From Bacteroidota bacterium (GTDB lineage: Bacteria; Bacteroidota; Bacteroidia; Bacteroidales; VadinHA17), in NCBI GenBank assembly GCA_012838685.1, contig DUOU01000012.1, positions 1-18,928 of the forward strand: a stretch of 18,928 bases of DNA. The letters are read 5' to 3'. Positions within the stretch are counted from its first letter, which is position 1. Every line of letters begins with the position of its first letter. This document shows, piece after piece, positions 1 to 7,150 of this stretch. The notes under the pieces are model-generated. The model ran no database searches. It saw only the letters and a program-made list of their open reading frames with translations, and had not been told where the DNA came from. Position numbers and translations under genes: made by a program.

Positions 1-899
1 CCGTTTTCCTCGACAAAGAGATATCTTGTATTTGTACCCTCCTGCATCAAAACAACATTTGAAGGGACGGCAAAGGCCTCTTCAGTGCCAAGATCCATGG
101 AAATTCTGGCAAACATTCCCGGTCGCAATAACATCTCCTTGTTCGCAACCTCAATTTCTACGGGAAATGTTCTGGTTATCGGATCCACTGTGGGGTAAAC
201 CAATGAGACCTTGCCTTCAAAAACTTTATCGCTATAGACATCCAATGCCACATCAGCCTTCATACCTGCCTTTACAAGGGGAAGGTATTGCTCGGAAATG
301 CTGACCTTGACCTTCGCGGGATCTATCCTCATCAGAGTCACGATAGCGGCCTTTCCGCCACTGGCTACGGAGGGAGCACCTGAGTAGAGCTCGCCGTTCT
401 CATAATATCTGCCGGTAATTATGCCGTCAAAGGGGGCAGACATCAGTGTGTTTTCTTCCATATAATCGACACTCGATTTGGCAATATCATATTGAACCTT
501 CATCTGGTCATATTGCTGTTTCTGAACGCTGCCCGTCATCAGCAATGTGTCTAACCTGGCCAAGTCCCTGGCAAGCGACGCCAACTGTATCTTCTGTTGG
601 TTCAGTGTGGTGCGATCCATCAAAAAGAGTTCTTTGCCCCTTTTTACCTTGTCTCCCACCTCCACATAAATATTATCTATCCTGCCTGGTGAGGCCGGGG
701 CGACCTGCAACTCTTCATATGCGAGTATATTGGCGGTATAATTGACTGTCCGGGAAATTACCCTTTTATCCAGTGATAGTACTTTTACCGGAGAAACAGT
801 GGTTTCACCGGTTGCTGTATTATCAGCGGTCTTACTGCCACAAGAAGCCAATATTGCTCCCACCAACAAAATACCGGAAAATAAATGTAAATGTCTCAT
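1..899 (-). CDS. RND efflux periplasmic adaptor (membrane-fusion, HlyD-like) lipoprotein, partial
   Basis: The reading frame is open from an ATG at 899 to the left edge (about 299 codons), so the C-terminus is missing. The N-terminus is a lipoprotein signal ending in LAS-Cys20. A biotinyl-lipoyl-like half domain (about 63-95, VGDKVKRGKELF) is followed by a short alpha-hairpin (about 100-150), the second lipoyl half (SAPFDGIITGRYYENGE, about 154-170) and a beta-barrel region with the typical VYPTVDPITRTFPVEI stretch. This is the order seen in adaptors that link an inner-membrane RND pump to a TolC channel. The stop of the TolC-type gene lies 46 bases upstream on the same strand, so the two are probably co-transcribed. 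The RND pump gene should follow beyond the left edge (inference). Substrate cannot be read from the sequence. Confidence 0.9.
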   Translation of the reverse strand, partial: MRHLHLFSGILLVGAILASCGSKTADNTATGETTVSPVKVLSLDKRVISRTVNYTANILAYEELQVAPASPGRIDNIYVEVGDKVKRGKELFLMDRTTLNQQKIQLASLARDLARLDTLLMTGSVQKQQYDQMKVQYDIAKSSVDYMEENTLMSAPFDGIITGRYYENGELYSGAPSVASGGKAAIVTLMRIDPAKVKVSISEQYLPLVKAGMKADVALDVYSDKVFEGKVSLVYPTVDPITRTFPVEIEVANKEMLLRPGMFARISMDLGTEEAFAVPSNVVLMQEGTNTRYLFVEEN

Positions 900-945
900 A
901 TCTGTAATTTACTGTTTTTCAATAAGAAATTTTATTGTGTTTTTA

Positions 946-2289
946 CTATAGTTCATTCAATAATTTATCAAGAGCCAGTTTTGACTGAAGGAGTGTCAAC
1001 AAAGCGGAAACGTAATTGCTTTCCGCCGTAAGGTATTGGTTGTTGGCCTGCGCCAGATCCAAACTGGAAGCCATTCCCTGTTTAAATTTGTTCTCTACGC
1101 TCTTGTATACCTTTTCCGCCACATCGATGTTATTCTTCTGGGATCTGTATTGGATGTCGGCGTTCATCAGATTGAACCGAAGCTGCTTTTCCTGGATCAG
1201 AAGCTGATCCGAAACCTGTTCCTTTGTGTTCCTGGCCTTGTCCAATTCGATTTTGGCTTTCTGTATCTTGGAATAGCGTTGGCCGCTGGCGAAAATTGGA
1301 ATATTAAGCGACAGGCCCGCCATCGAATTCTGAAACCATCTGAGGTCCGAAACCTTGTCGCCCATACCACTCGTACCATAATTGTAGAATCCCGCCAAAG
1401 TGGGCAATACCGATGCCTTTTGTGATTTAAGGGAGAGCTCCGATAATTTCTCCTGGCCCTCAATCAATTTAAAACTCACATTCTGTGTGACATCAAAATT
1501 ACGCGACAGCAGCAGATCTACATCAACCTCCGAAAGTATGGATTCAAGATCCTGTGTAAGAGTTATATCTACATCGGGACCGACACCCAATTGAAATCTA
1601 AGAAGATTGTAGTTGAGCTCTATTGAGGTAAGAAGCGATGTCCTGGAGTTTTCAACCAACACTATGCTGGTAGACATTTGATCTACATCCGTCTCTTCAA
1701 CCATTCCAATCTGGTACATCGCTTTCGTGGAGTTGAGCATTTCATTCATATTGGAAAGATTGCCCTCCAGTATCTCAAGCGACCTCTCAGATACCAAAAT
1801 AAGGTAATAGGTAGATGTGACCATCTCTTTGATGTCCAACTCCGATTTTGAAAGATTATGTTCGTTCAGGGTTCTGGCCATCTTGGCCGTTTCCAATCCC
1901 ACAATCAATGGGGCGTTGAAAATAACCAATGAAGCCTGGATCGATCCGCTGGAGTTGAACTTCGACCCGAATGATACAGGAAATTTCTCATCGGGATCAG
2001 CGGTTGGATCGAACATTTTTGCCGGCAGAAGAGTGGTGGTAAGCTTAAGGTTGTCACTAAAAGAGCCCGATGCGTTGACAGCCGGCAACATGGATGATAT
2101 TATCTCCCACATAGCCATACGAGAGGCTTCAACATCATATCTGGCCGATTGAACGCCCAAGTTGTTCTCCACAGCGTAATCCCGGGCATCTTGTAGGGAT
2201 AAACTCATGCTCAACGGGGCATCCTGGGCATGACCGGTCAAAAAAAACAGACCAAAAACAAACAGGATTGACAAAACAGCTCTCTTCAT
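946..2289 (-). CDS. TolC-family outer membrane efflux protein
   Basis: This is a 447-residue outer membrane channel of the TolC/OEP family, the exit duct of a tripartite efflux or secretion pump. The start is taken at the ATG at 2289, because it gives a clean signal peptide (MKRAVLSILFVFGLFF then TGHAQ, with cleavage probably after HAQ). A longer frame reaches 2346 but puts 19 unlikely residues before it. After the signal come long amphipathic helical stretches, and the C-terminal half repeats the pattern of the N-terminal half. The segment SSLDLAQANNQYLTAESNYVSALLTLLQSKLALDKL near the end is typical of the family. Length is normal. It precedes the adaptor gene by 46 bases and no terminator is visible between them. 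No recognisable Shine-Dalgarno site lies before the start, which is usual in Bacteroidota. Confidence 0.93.
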   Translation of the reverse strand: MKRAVLSILFVFGLFFLTGHAQDAPLSMSLSLQDARDYAVENNLGVQSARYDVEASRMAMWEIISSMLPAVNASGSFSDNLKLTTTLLPAKMFDPTADPDEKFPVSFGSKFNSSGSIQASLVIFNAPLIVGLETAKMARTLNEHNLSKSELDIKEMVTSTYYLILVSERSLEILEGNLSNMNEMLNSTKAMYQIGMVEETDVDQMSTSIVLVENSRTSLLTSIELNYNLLRFQLGVGPDVDITLTQDLESILSEVDVDLLLSRNFDVTQNVSFKLIEGQEKLSELSLKSQKASVLPTLAGFYNYGTSGMGDKVSDLRWFQNSMAGLSLNIPIFASGQRYSKIQKAKIELDKARNTKEQVSDQLLIQEKQLRFNLMNADIQYRSQKNNIDVAEKVYKSVENKFKQGMASSLDLAQANNQYLTAESNYVSALLTLLQSKLALDKLLNEL

Positions 2290-2427
2290 TTTTATAAAAT
2301 TTATTTTAAAAAACATAATATGCGGGTTTTCACGGACAACAGACAACCAAATAGTGAAATAGATTCCATAATCTCATGAAAAACTATTTTGCGTTGAATT
2401 TTTATGCAACCGCTGGTCATTGGCCCG

Positions 2428-2435
2428 CAAAAATA
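2428..2435 (-). promoter_or_regulatory. Candidate -7 box for the efflux operon
   Basis: Read on the minus strand this is TATTTTTG, a full match to the Bacteroidota -7 consensus TAnnTTTG. No clear TTTG-type -33 element lies at the usual distance. It would give a 5' leader of roughly 130 bases before the TolC-type gene. Confidence 0.35.
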
Positions 2436-2624
2436 GCAATTATGTCTCCTTAACCATATTAAATTTTTGTTAATATATTAATCCTCAGATAAAAAAGAAT
2501 ACGCAAATTTAAGTCAATGAACCTAAAAAATTGACAAGTATCGACAAATAGCGCAATTTCAACGATGGAACAATATTTTTTATCGTTAAATGTGTGTACG
2601 GTTTTTCAATACATACGAATATTT

Positions 2625-2632
2625 TACCTTTA
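2625..2632 (+). promoter_or_regulatory. Candidate -7 box for acyl-CoA reductase
   Basis: TACCTTTA differs from TAnnTTTG only at the last base. A T-run (2602-2606) lies about 18 bases upstream, where the -33 element should be. Transcription would begin only some 10-15 bases before the ATG at 2652. The same ten bases, TTACCTTTAC, recur at the candidate nifJ promoter. Confidence 0.45.
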
Positions 2633-2651
2633 CAGATCAAAATATTGAAAA

Positions 2652-3689
2652 ATGGAACTAAATAAAAGAATAGAAACATTCGCAAAACTTGGAGAGATAT
2701 TGCGCGACACAGGTCGCGGCATAAAAAACAACTATAATGGGGAGTTGCTAGCGATAGTCGAACAATCTCATTTCAAGAACGGTTGGTTTACACCTGATAA
2801 TGTCAGAAAATCTATCTCCTCAATTGCCGGTACACTAACCATGGAGAACCTCAATAAATGGATGTCGGTTTACCCGATTGTTGAAACGACAAGAGTAAAG
2901 AATATCGGTGTAATAATGGCAGGCAACATACCTTTGGTGGGCTTTCACGACTTTTTATCGGTATTGATAACTGGAAACCGCATAATGGCGAAAAGAAGCT
3001 CGAAAGATGCTGATCTTATTACGGCGATCGCCAAGATACTGGGAACCATTGAATCTTCATTCAGCGATTATATTGAGTTTGTTGATGGAAAACTGGCAGG
3101 ATTCGATGCCATAATAGCTACGGGCAGCGATAATAGTTCAAGGTATTTCGAGTACTATTTCAGCAAATACGATAACATTATCAGGAAAAACAGGAACAGT
3201 ATAGCGATACTGGACGGAAGCGAGGACAAAAACGAGCTGAAATTGCTCGGAGAGGATATTTTCAGCTATTTCGGACTTGGCTGCAGGAGTATCTCAAAGA
3301 TTTACATTCCCAAGGGTTATGATATTATGGTCGCCGTGAACGAGTGGGATGACTATTCAGAAATAATAAACCATTCAAAATATGCCAACAACTATGACTA
3401 CAACAAAGCGATCTATCTGGTCAATAAAGAAGAATTTATTGACACCGGGTTCATGTTGATCAAAAGGGAAAAAGCCATATCATCGCCTGTATCGGTTCTA
3501 TATTTTGAAGAATATGACTCAACCGATTCCCTCAATAATGTGATTTTATCAAACCTGGATAGGCTTCAATCTGTCACCGGCCATGGCCACTTACCGTTTG
3601 GGAAAGCGCAAAACCCTGACCTGTGGGATTATGCGGATGGCGTGGATACCATTGATTTTATCCTAAAAATTAATTTACCAAATGTATAG
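2652..3689 (+). CDS. LuxC-type acyl-CoA reductase
   Basis: The 345-residue protein resembles the acyl-CoA reductase family (LuxC, PF05893), which reduces fatty acyl-CoA or acyl thioesters to aldehydes with NADPH. Visible landmarks are AGNIPLVG at residues 90-97 (nucleotide-binding fold), the ATGSDNSSRYFEYYF segment at about 156-170, and GLGCRS with Cys211, the expected acyl-accepting nucleophile. The C-terminus carries SVTGHGHLPFGKAQNP, also family-like. Many Bacteroidota carry one such gene, usually beside a small 4Fe-4S ferredoxin gene (from memory). No ferredoxin is adjacent here, and the divergent neighbour is an efflux operon. The physiological substrate is unknown. It may be first in a transcript with the next two genes, 45 and 21 bases apart. 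Confidence 0.85.
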   Translation: MELNKRIETFAKLGEILRDTGRGIKNNYNGELLAIVEQSHFKNGWFTPDNVRKSISSIAGTLTMENLNKWMSVYPIVETTRVKNIGVIMAGNIPLVGFHDFLSVLITGNRIMAKRSSKDADLITAIAKILGTIESSFSDYIEFVDGKLAGFDAIIATGSDNSSRYFEYYFSKYDNIIRKNRNSIAILDGSEDKNELKLLGEDIFSYFGLGCRSISKIYIPKGYDIMVAVNEWDDYSEIINHSKYANNYDYNKAIYLVNKEEFIDTGFMLIKREKAISSPVSVLYFEEYDSTDSLNNVILSNLDRLQSVTGHGHLPFGKAQNPDLWDYADGVDTIDFILKINLPNV

Positions 3690-3734
3690 TAAAATAAAAA
3701 AATAGTATCTTGCGCAGGTCGAATAAAATTAATT

Positions 3735-4328
3735 ATGGTCTTAAAATTTGTAATGCTTTTGGATGAGGATGAGTCTTTTGTAAGGGAATTTGAGTTCCTT
3801 GACTCACACACATTATTGGATTTTCACTATGCTATCCAAGATGAACTGGAGTTTGACAGGTCTCAGTTGGCCTCTTTTTTTATGACCTCAGATAATTGGG
3901 AGAAAGAGGAAGAGTTCACCCTGTTCGATATGGGAGCAAATTCCGCCACTATGGATGAGACGTTGATTGACGATGTAATTATCAGAAAGAACCAGAAATT
4001 GCTTTACGTATTCGATTATTTCAATGACAGGGCTCTCTTTATAGAATACACCGGTGAAGCCGAGGAAGACGAAGACACTGAATATCCTGTTTGTACGGGA
4101 GGCAAGGGCGAAGCTCCGAAACAGATATTTTTTGGAAGCAGGACAAAAAAGAGATACAACAACATTTCGGTATCAGACTACGACTTTGATGTTGATGAAG
4201 TAGAAGTTCCGGATGTCGATGGCCTGTTCCTCAACGAGGAGGACGAAGACTCAATGTCAGATTATAACGATGAAGAGGTAGATGATATCTCTATTGATGA
4301 TATAATTGATGACGAGGAAGAAGAGTAG
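3735..4328 (+). CDS. pRiA4b ORF-3-like protein with acidic tail
   Basis: The 197-residue protein matches the plasmid pRiA4b ORF-3 / IS1096 passenger TnpR-like family (PF07929). The core is LDFHYAIQDELEF, ASFFMTSDNWEKEEEFTL, LLYVFDYFNDRALFIEY and PVCTGGKGEAP (about residues 29-132). The final 60 or so residues are strongly acidic and end in DDEEEE. Bacteroidales genomes often have a homologue directly before miaA (from memory), and here the gap to miaA is 21 bases, so the two are probably co-transcribed. No function is established for this family. Despite the family name, no transposase or inverted repeat is near, and I read it as a chromosomal housekeeping gene. The product would be cytosolic: no signal peptide or membrane segment is seen. 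Confidence 0.8.
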   Translation: MVLKFVMLLDEDESFVREFEFLDSHTLLDFHYAIQDELEFDRSQLASFFMTSDNWEKEEEFTLFDMGANSATMDETLIDDVIIRKNQKLLYVFDYFNDRALFIEYTGEAEEDEDTEYPVCTGGKGEAPKQIFFGSRTKKRYNNISVSDYDFDVDEVEVPDVDGLFLNEEDEDSMSDYNDEEVDDISIDDIIDDEEEE

Positions 4329-4349
4329 CCAGAGTGGCTTAAATCCCCT

Positions 4350-5261
4350 ATGAAAAATATTTTGATAACAGTTGTTGGTCCTACCGGCACAGGTAAGACC
4401 GATTACTCTATTTTGTTGGCAAAACACTTTGGTTGCGAGATAATATCAGCTGACTCCAGACAATTTTTCAAAGGATTGAACATAGGGGTAGCTTCTCCCT
4501 CCACGTCCCAACTAAACGAAGTGCCACATCATTTCGTAGGTTTTCTTCCACTTGAGGAGTATTACAGCGCGAGCCTGTTCGAAAGGGATGCCCTCGCTCT
4601 CTTAAAGAACCTTTTCGAGAAAAAAAACATTGTAATCCTAACGGGAGGATCCACTTTATATGTGGATGCCGTATGCAATGGTATGGACGACATTCCGGAT
4701 ATTGACCCAAAAATCAGGAAGAAATATATCGCTAAATACAAAAATGAGGGTATCGAGGGGCTGAGAACCGCTCTGAAACTTTTGGATCCGGTCCATTACA
4801 GGAAAGTTGACCTAAAAAATCATAGACGAATCATTAGGGCTTTGGAAATATGCGATGCTACAGGAAAACCCTATTCCTCTTTTCTCACAGGCAAAAAAAA
4901 ACAGAGAGAGTTCAATATATTAAAGGTAGGGATAAGGCGACCAAGGAAAGAGTTGTATGATAGGATCGACAAGAGAGTAGATAAGATGATAGCGGATGGA
5001 CTGGAACAGGAGGTAAAAAACTTATTGCCTTTTCGTGGCAACAACTCTTTGGATACTGTGGGATACAAGGAGTTTTTTGGTTTTTTTGATGGTCAATACA
5101 ATATCTCCGAAACCATAGAGCTGATCAAAAGAAACAGCCGCCGTTACGCCAAGCGCCAAATGACATGGTGGAGTCGGGATAACCAGATCAATTGGTTCGA
5201 CACAGATGGAGACAGCGATATTATTACTTTCACGGAAAATCTTCTTGACAAGGAGTTATAA
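4350..5261 (+). CDS. miaA: tRNA dimethylallyltransferase MiaA
   Basis: MiaA transfers a dimethylallyl group from DMAPP to N6 of A37 in tRNAs that read codons starting with U. The 303-residue protein has the P-loop GPTGTGKT at 10-17, then DSRQ at 35-38, with the conserved Asp that activates A37, then FKGLNIGVASPS, GGSTLYVDAV, DLKNHRRIIRALEI, DTVGYKEFF and RRYAKRQMTWW near the C-terminus. Length is normal for the family. It follows the pRiA4b-like gene by 21 bases. Downstream, rpe converges with only 22 bases between the two stop codons, and no hairpin terminator is visible in that gap, so transcripts may overlap. Some Bacteroides carry two miaA genes; whether this organism does cannot be seen here. 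Confidence 0.97.
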   Translation: MKNILITVVGPTGTGKTDYSILLAKHFGCEIISADSRQFFKGLNIGVASPSTSQLNEVPHHFVGFLPLEEYYSASLFERDALALLKNLFEKKNIVILTGGSTLYVDAVCNGMDDIPDIDPKIRKKYIAKYKNEGIEGLRTALKLLDPVHYRKVDLKNHRRIIRALEICDATGKPYSSFLTGKKKQREFNILKVGIRRPRKELYDRIDKRVDKMIADGLEQEVKNLLPFRGNNSLDTVGYKEFFGFFDGQYNISETIELIKRNSRRYAKRQMTWWSRDNQINWFDTDGDSDIITFTENLLDKEL

Positions 5262-5283
5262 CCGATTCGAAAAATCTTAACAA

Positions 5284-5931
5284 CTACCCCTTAAGCATTT
5301 TAATTGTTTTCCTGGGATTATCCGAGTTAAATACAGAGTTGCCGGCGACCAAAGCATTGGCTCCGGCATCTGTCAGTAATTTGACATTATCCAGGTTAAC
5401 TCCCCCATCAACCTCTATGATAATATCGTAACCACCTTTATCTATCATAGTTCCAAGTTCGGCAACCTTACCCAGACTATCGGCAATAAAACTCTGTCCT
5501 CCAAAGCCGGGATTGACCGACATTATCAATACCATATCAATAAATGGAAGTGTATTTTTCAACAAAGCGACCGGAGTGTGGGGATTAAGGGCCACCCCGG
5601 CTTTCATTCCCAGATCACGAATGGCCGCGACCGTTCTGTTAAGATGGTTGCAGGCCTCATACTGAACGGTAAGAATGTCCGCCCCCGCTTCGCGAAAACT
5701 CTTCAAATATTTGTCAGGTTCAATGATCATCAGATGCACATCTAACGGTTTTTTTGTCAGTTCCCTTACTTTTTTCACAACGGGCAATCCAAAGGAGAGA
5801 TTTGGAACGAACACTCCGTCCATGATATCGCAATGGATCCAATCAGCTTCGCTTTCGTTCAGCATTTCGATATCTTTGGCCAGATTCCCAAAGTCGGCCG
5901 ATAAAATTGATGGGGATATAATAATGCTCAT
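5284..5931 (-). CDS. rpe: Ribulose-phosphate 3-epimerase
   Basis: This enzyme interconverts ribulose-5-phosphate and xylulose-5-phosphate in the pentose phosphate pathway. The 215-residue TIM barrel has the metal and catalytic residues in place: His33 and Asp35 in IHCDIMDG, His66 in DVHLMI, and Asp175 in EVDGGV. The phosphate-binding loops MSVNPGFGGQ and ALVAGNSVF are also present. The strand after LT carries VQYEA where I recall VHYEA in Bacteroides homologues, a His-to-Gln change outside the metal site. The gene follows rpoD by 12 bases and is almost certainly co-transcribed with it. Confidence 0.96.
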   Translation of the reverse strand: MSIIISPSILSADFGNLAKDIEMLNESEADWIHCDIMDGVFVPNLSFGLPVVKKVRELTKKPLDVHLMIIEPDKYLKSFREAGADILTVQYEACNHLNRTVAAIRDLGMKAGVALNPHTPVALLKNTLPFIDMVLIMSVNPGFGGQSFIADSLGKVAELGTMIDKGGYDIIIEVDGGVNLDNVKLLTDAGANALVAGNSVFNSDNPRKTIKMLKG

Positions 5932-5943
5932 TGTAAGAAATAA

Positions 5944-6807
5944 TTATCCAAGATATGATTTAAGTATACGGCAACGTGTTGTAAACTGTATTCTCTTGAG
6001 GGCCTTTCCTTTTATCTGCCTGACCCTCTCACGGGTTATATTGAGTTCCTCCCCTATCTCCTCCAGGGAGTAGGGTTGTTCCACGCCAATACCGAAATAC
6101 ATTTTTAATATTTTGGCCTCACGGGCGGGAATTGTGCTCAAAGCCCTCTCCACTTCGAAAGCCAGTGACTCGTTGATAAGCTTTTTATCGGGACTGGGAG
6201 TATCCACGTTTGGCAGAATATCGCACATTGTGTTCTCCTCTTCCTGGTTGATCGGCAGATCCAGGCTCAGTGTCCTGTTTCCCGCCTTGACAATATCGTT
6301 TACATCGTCATAAAACATCTCCAGCGCATCAGCGACCTCATCAGGCGAGGGCTCCCTTTCAAATTCTTGTTCCAGTTTTGAGAATGCCCTGTTTATCTTG
6401 CTTATAGAACCAATTTTGTTCAGAGGTAACCTGACGATTCTCGATTGCTCGGCAATTGCCTGGAGAATGGACTGTCTTATCCACCAGACAGCGTATGAGA
6501 TAAACTTGAAGCCGCGGGTCTCATCAAACCGTTTCGCGGCTTTTATCAAACCAATATTCCCCTCATTGATAAGGTCGGATAAAGTAAGTCCATAGTTAAG
6601 GTATTGCTTGGCGACAGAAACAACAAAACGGAGGTTGGCTTCTACCAGTTTTGACAAAGCCTCCTCATCCCCGTTCCTGATTTTTTTGGACAGAACAACC
6701 TCCTCCTCGGCAGAGATCAAATCGACCCGATTAATCTCCTGAAGGTACTTATCGAGAGATTGGGAATCTCTATTGGTAAGCTGTTTTGTGATTTTTAGCT
6801 GTCGCAT
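5944..6807 (-). CDS. rpoD: Primary RNA polymerase sigma factor RpoD (sigma-70, Bacteroides type)
   Basis: The start is the ATG at 6807, giving [25 protein letters not shown], the signature N-terminus of Bacteroidota primary sigma factors. A longer frame to 6843 adds 12 residues not expected in the family. The 287-residue length fits the group, which lacks region 1.1. Region 2 is well conserved ([46 protein letters not shown]), as is region 4.2 ([18 protein letters not shown], ending KSYLG). Region 4 differs from the Bacteroides sequences I recall at a few places: IPARE instead of L-T-D/E-RE, and KGKA instead of KEKA. It is the first gene of an rpoD-rpe unit and lies divergent to rho. Confidence 0.95.
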   Translation of the reverse strand: MRQLKITKQLTNRDSQSLDKYLQEINRVDLISAEEEVVLSKKIRNGDEEALSKLVEANLRFVVSVAKQYLNYGLTLSDLINEGNIGLIKAAKRFDETRGFKFISYAVWWIRQSILQAIAEQSRIVRLPLNKIGSISKINRAFSKLEQEFEREPSPDEVADALEMFYDDVNDIVKAGNRTLSLDLPINQEEENTMCDILPNVDTPSPDKKLINESLAFEVERALSTIPAREAKILKMYFGIGVEQPYSLEEIGEELNITRERVRQIKGKALKRIQFTTRCRILKSYLG

Positions 6808-6928
6808 TTCAACCCGCCGGCTTTGTTCCAAAATTCCATTCAATTTTAGCCATAAAATGCAACTATTACAAAAAATCGATCACTTTTGTTGAAAATAATA
6901 TTGAAGTGAATTTATACGCCCCTGAACC

Positions 6929-6957
6929 TTGTACACAACATCCTGGTTATATGTTTG
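6929..6957 (+). promoter_or_regulatory. Candidate rho promoter
   Basis: TATGTTTG at 6950-6957 matches the Bacteroidota -7 consensus TAnnTTTG fully, and CTTG (TTG at 6929-6931) lies 18 bases upstream as a -33 element. Transcription would start near 6963, leaving a leader of about 190 bases before the rho start codon, much longer than at other genes in this window. Confidence 0.6.
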
Positions 6958-7036
6958 TTGCGTGTTTTAAATAAGTTTATGCCAATTTTTTTATTGTTTT
7001 TAACCTCTAATCTGATCTTTTTTGATTATCATTGCA

Positions 7037-7095
7037 CCGGTTATTAAGCCGTTGATTAGAGCAACGGGCAAAACCGGGGAATTTCAAGATCCGGT
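7037..7095 (+). promoter_or_regulatory. Structured rho leader with alternative hairpins
   Basis: CCGGTT (7037-7042) pairs with AACCGG (7072-7077), enclosing a second perfect stem, CCGTTG (7049-7054) with CAACGG (7062-7067). A further CCGGT (7091-7095) can instead pair with ACCGG (7073-7077), so the outer stem and the downstream stem exclude each other. This is the layout of an attenuator or a translation switch. Rho represses its own synthesis in E. coli through its leader, which makes autoregulation a reasonable inference. No U-tract follows either stem, so it is not an ordinary intrinsic terminator. Confidence 0.5.
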
Positions 7096-7150
7096 CTATT
7101 TCCACAAAATCAGATTCAACTAAGCAAATCTTACTTTATCATTTTAACAT

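Larger units (their letters stand above)
2290..2651. other. Divergent intergenic region between efflux operon and acyl-CoA reductase
   Basis: This 362-base AT-rich stretch holds no convincing gene or RNA. It contains one TAnnTTTG-type candidate for each direction, listed separately. A 12-base AT palindrome (TTAATATATTAA, 2470-2481) and a GACAA direct repeat spaced by GTATC lie near its centre. Either could be an operator, but both may be chance in such AT-rich sequence. Confidence 0.6.
6808..7150. other. Divergent intergenic region between rpoD and rho
   Basis: These 343 bases contain no convincing gene. The rho side holds a good promoter (6929-6957) and a structured leader (7037-7095), listed separately. 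On the rpoD side I found no full TAnnTTTG match; the nearest is TATTTTCA on the minus strand around 6890-6897, too weak to call. Confidence 0.6.

Noticed and set aside
26..951. Three plus-strand open frames at the left edge
   Set aside because: They lie opposite the efflux adaptor, which reads through as one continuous lipoprotein with family features on the minus strand.
2470..2481. AT palindrome as an operator for the efflux operon
   Set aside because: The 12 bases are purely A and T in a very AT-rich region, no regulator gene is adjacent, and chance is a sufficient explanation.
3735..4328. A mobile element, from the family name of the pRiA4b/IS1096 passenger-like protein
   Set aside because: No transposase, terminal inverted repeats or target duplications are seen near it, and neighbours are housekeeping genes.
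5262..5283. A bidirectional terminator between miaA and rpe
   Set aside because: The gap is 22 bases and shows no inverted repeat with a T-tract.
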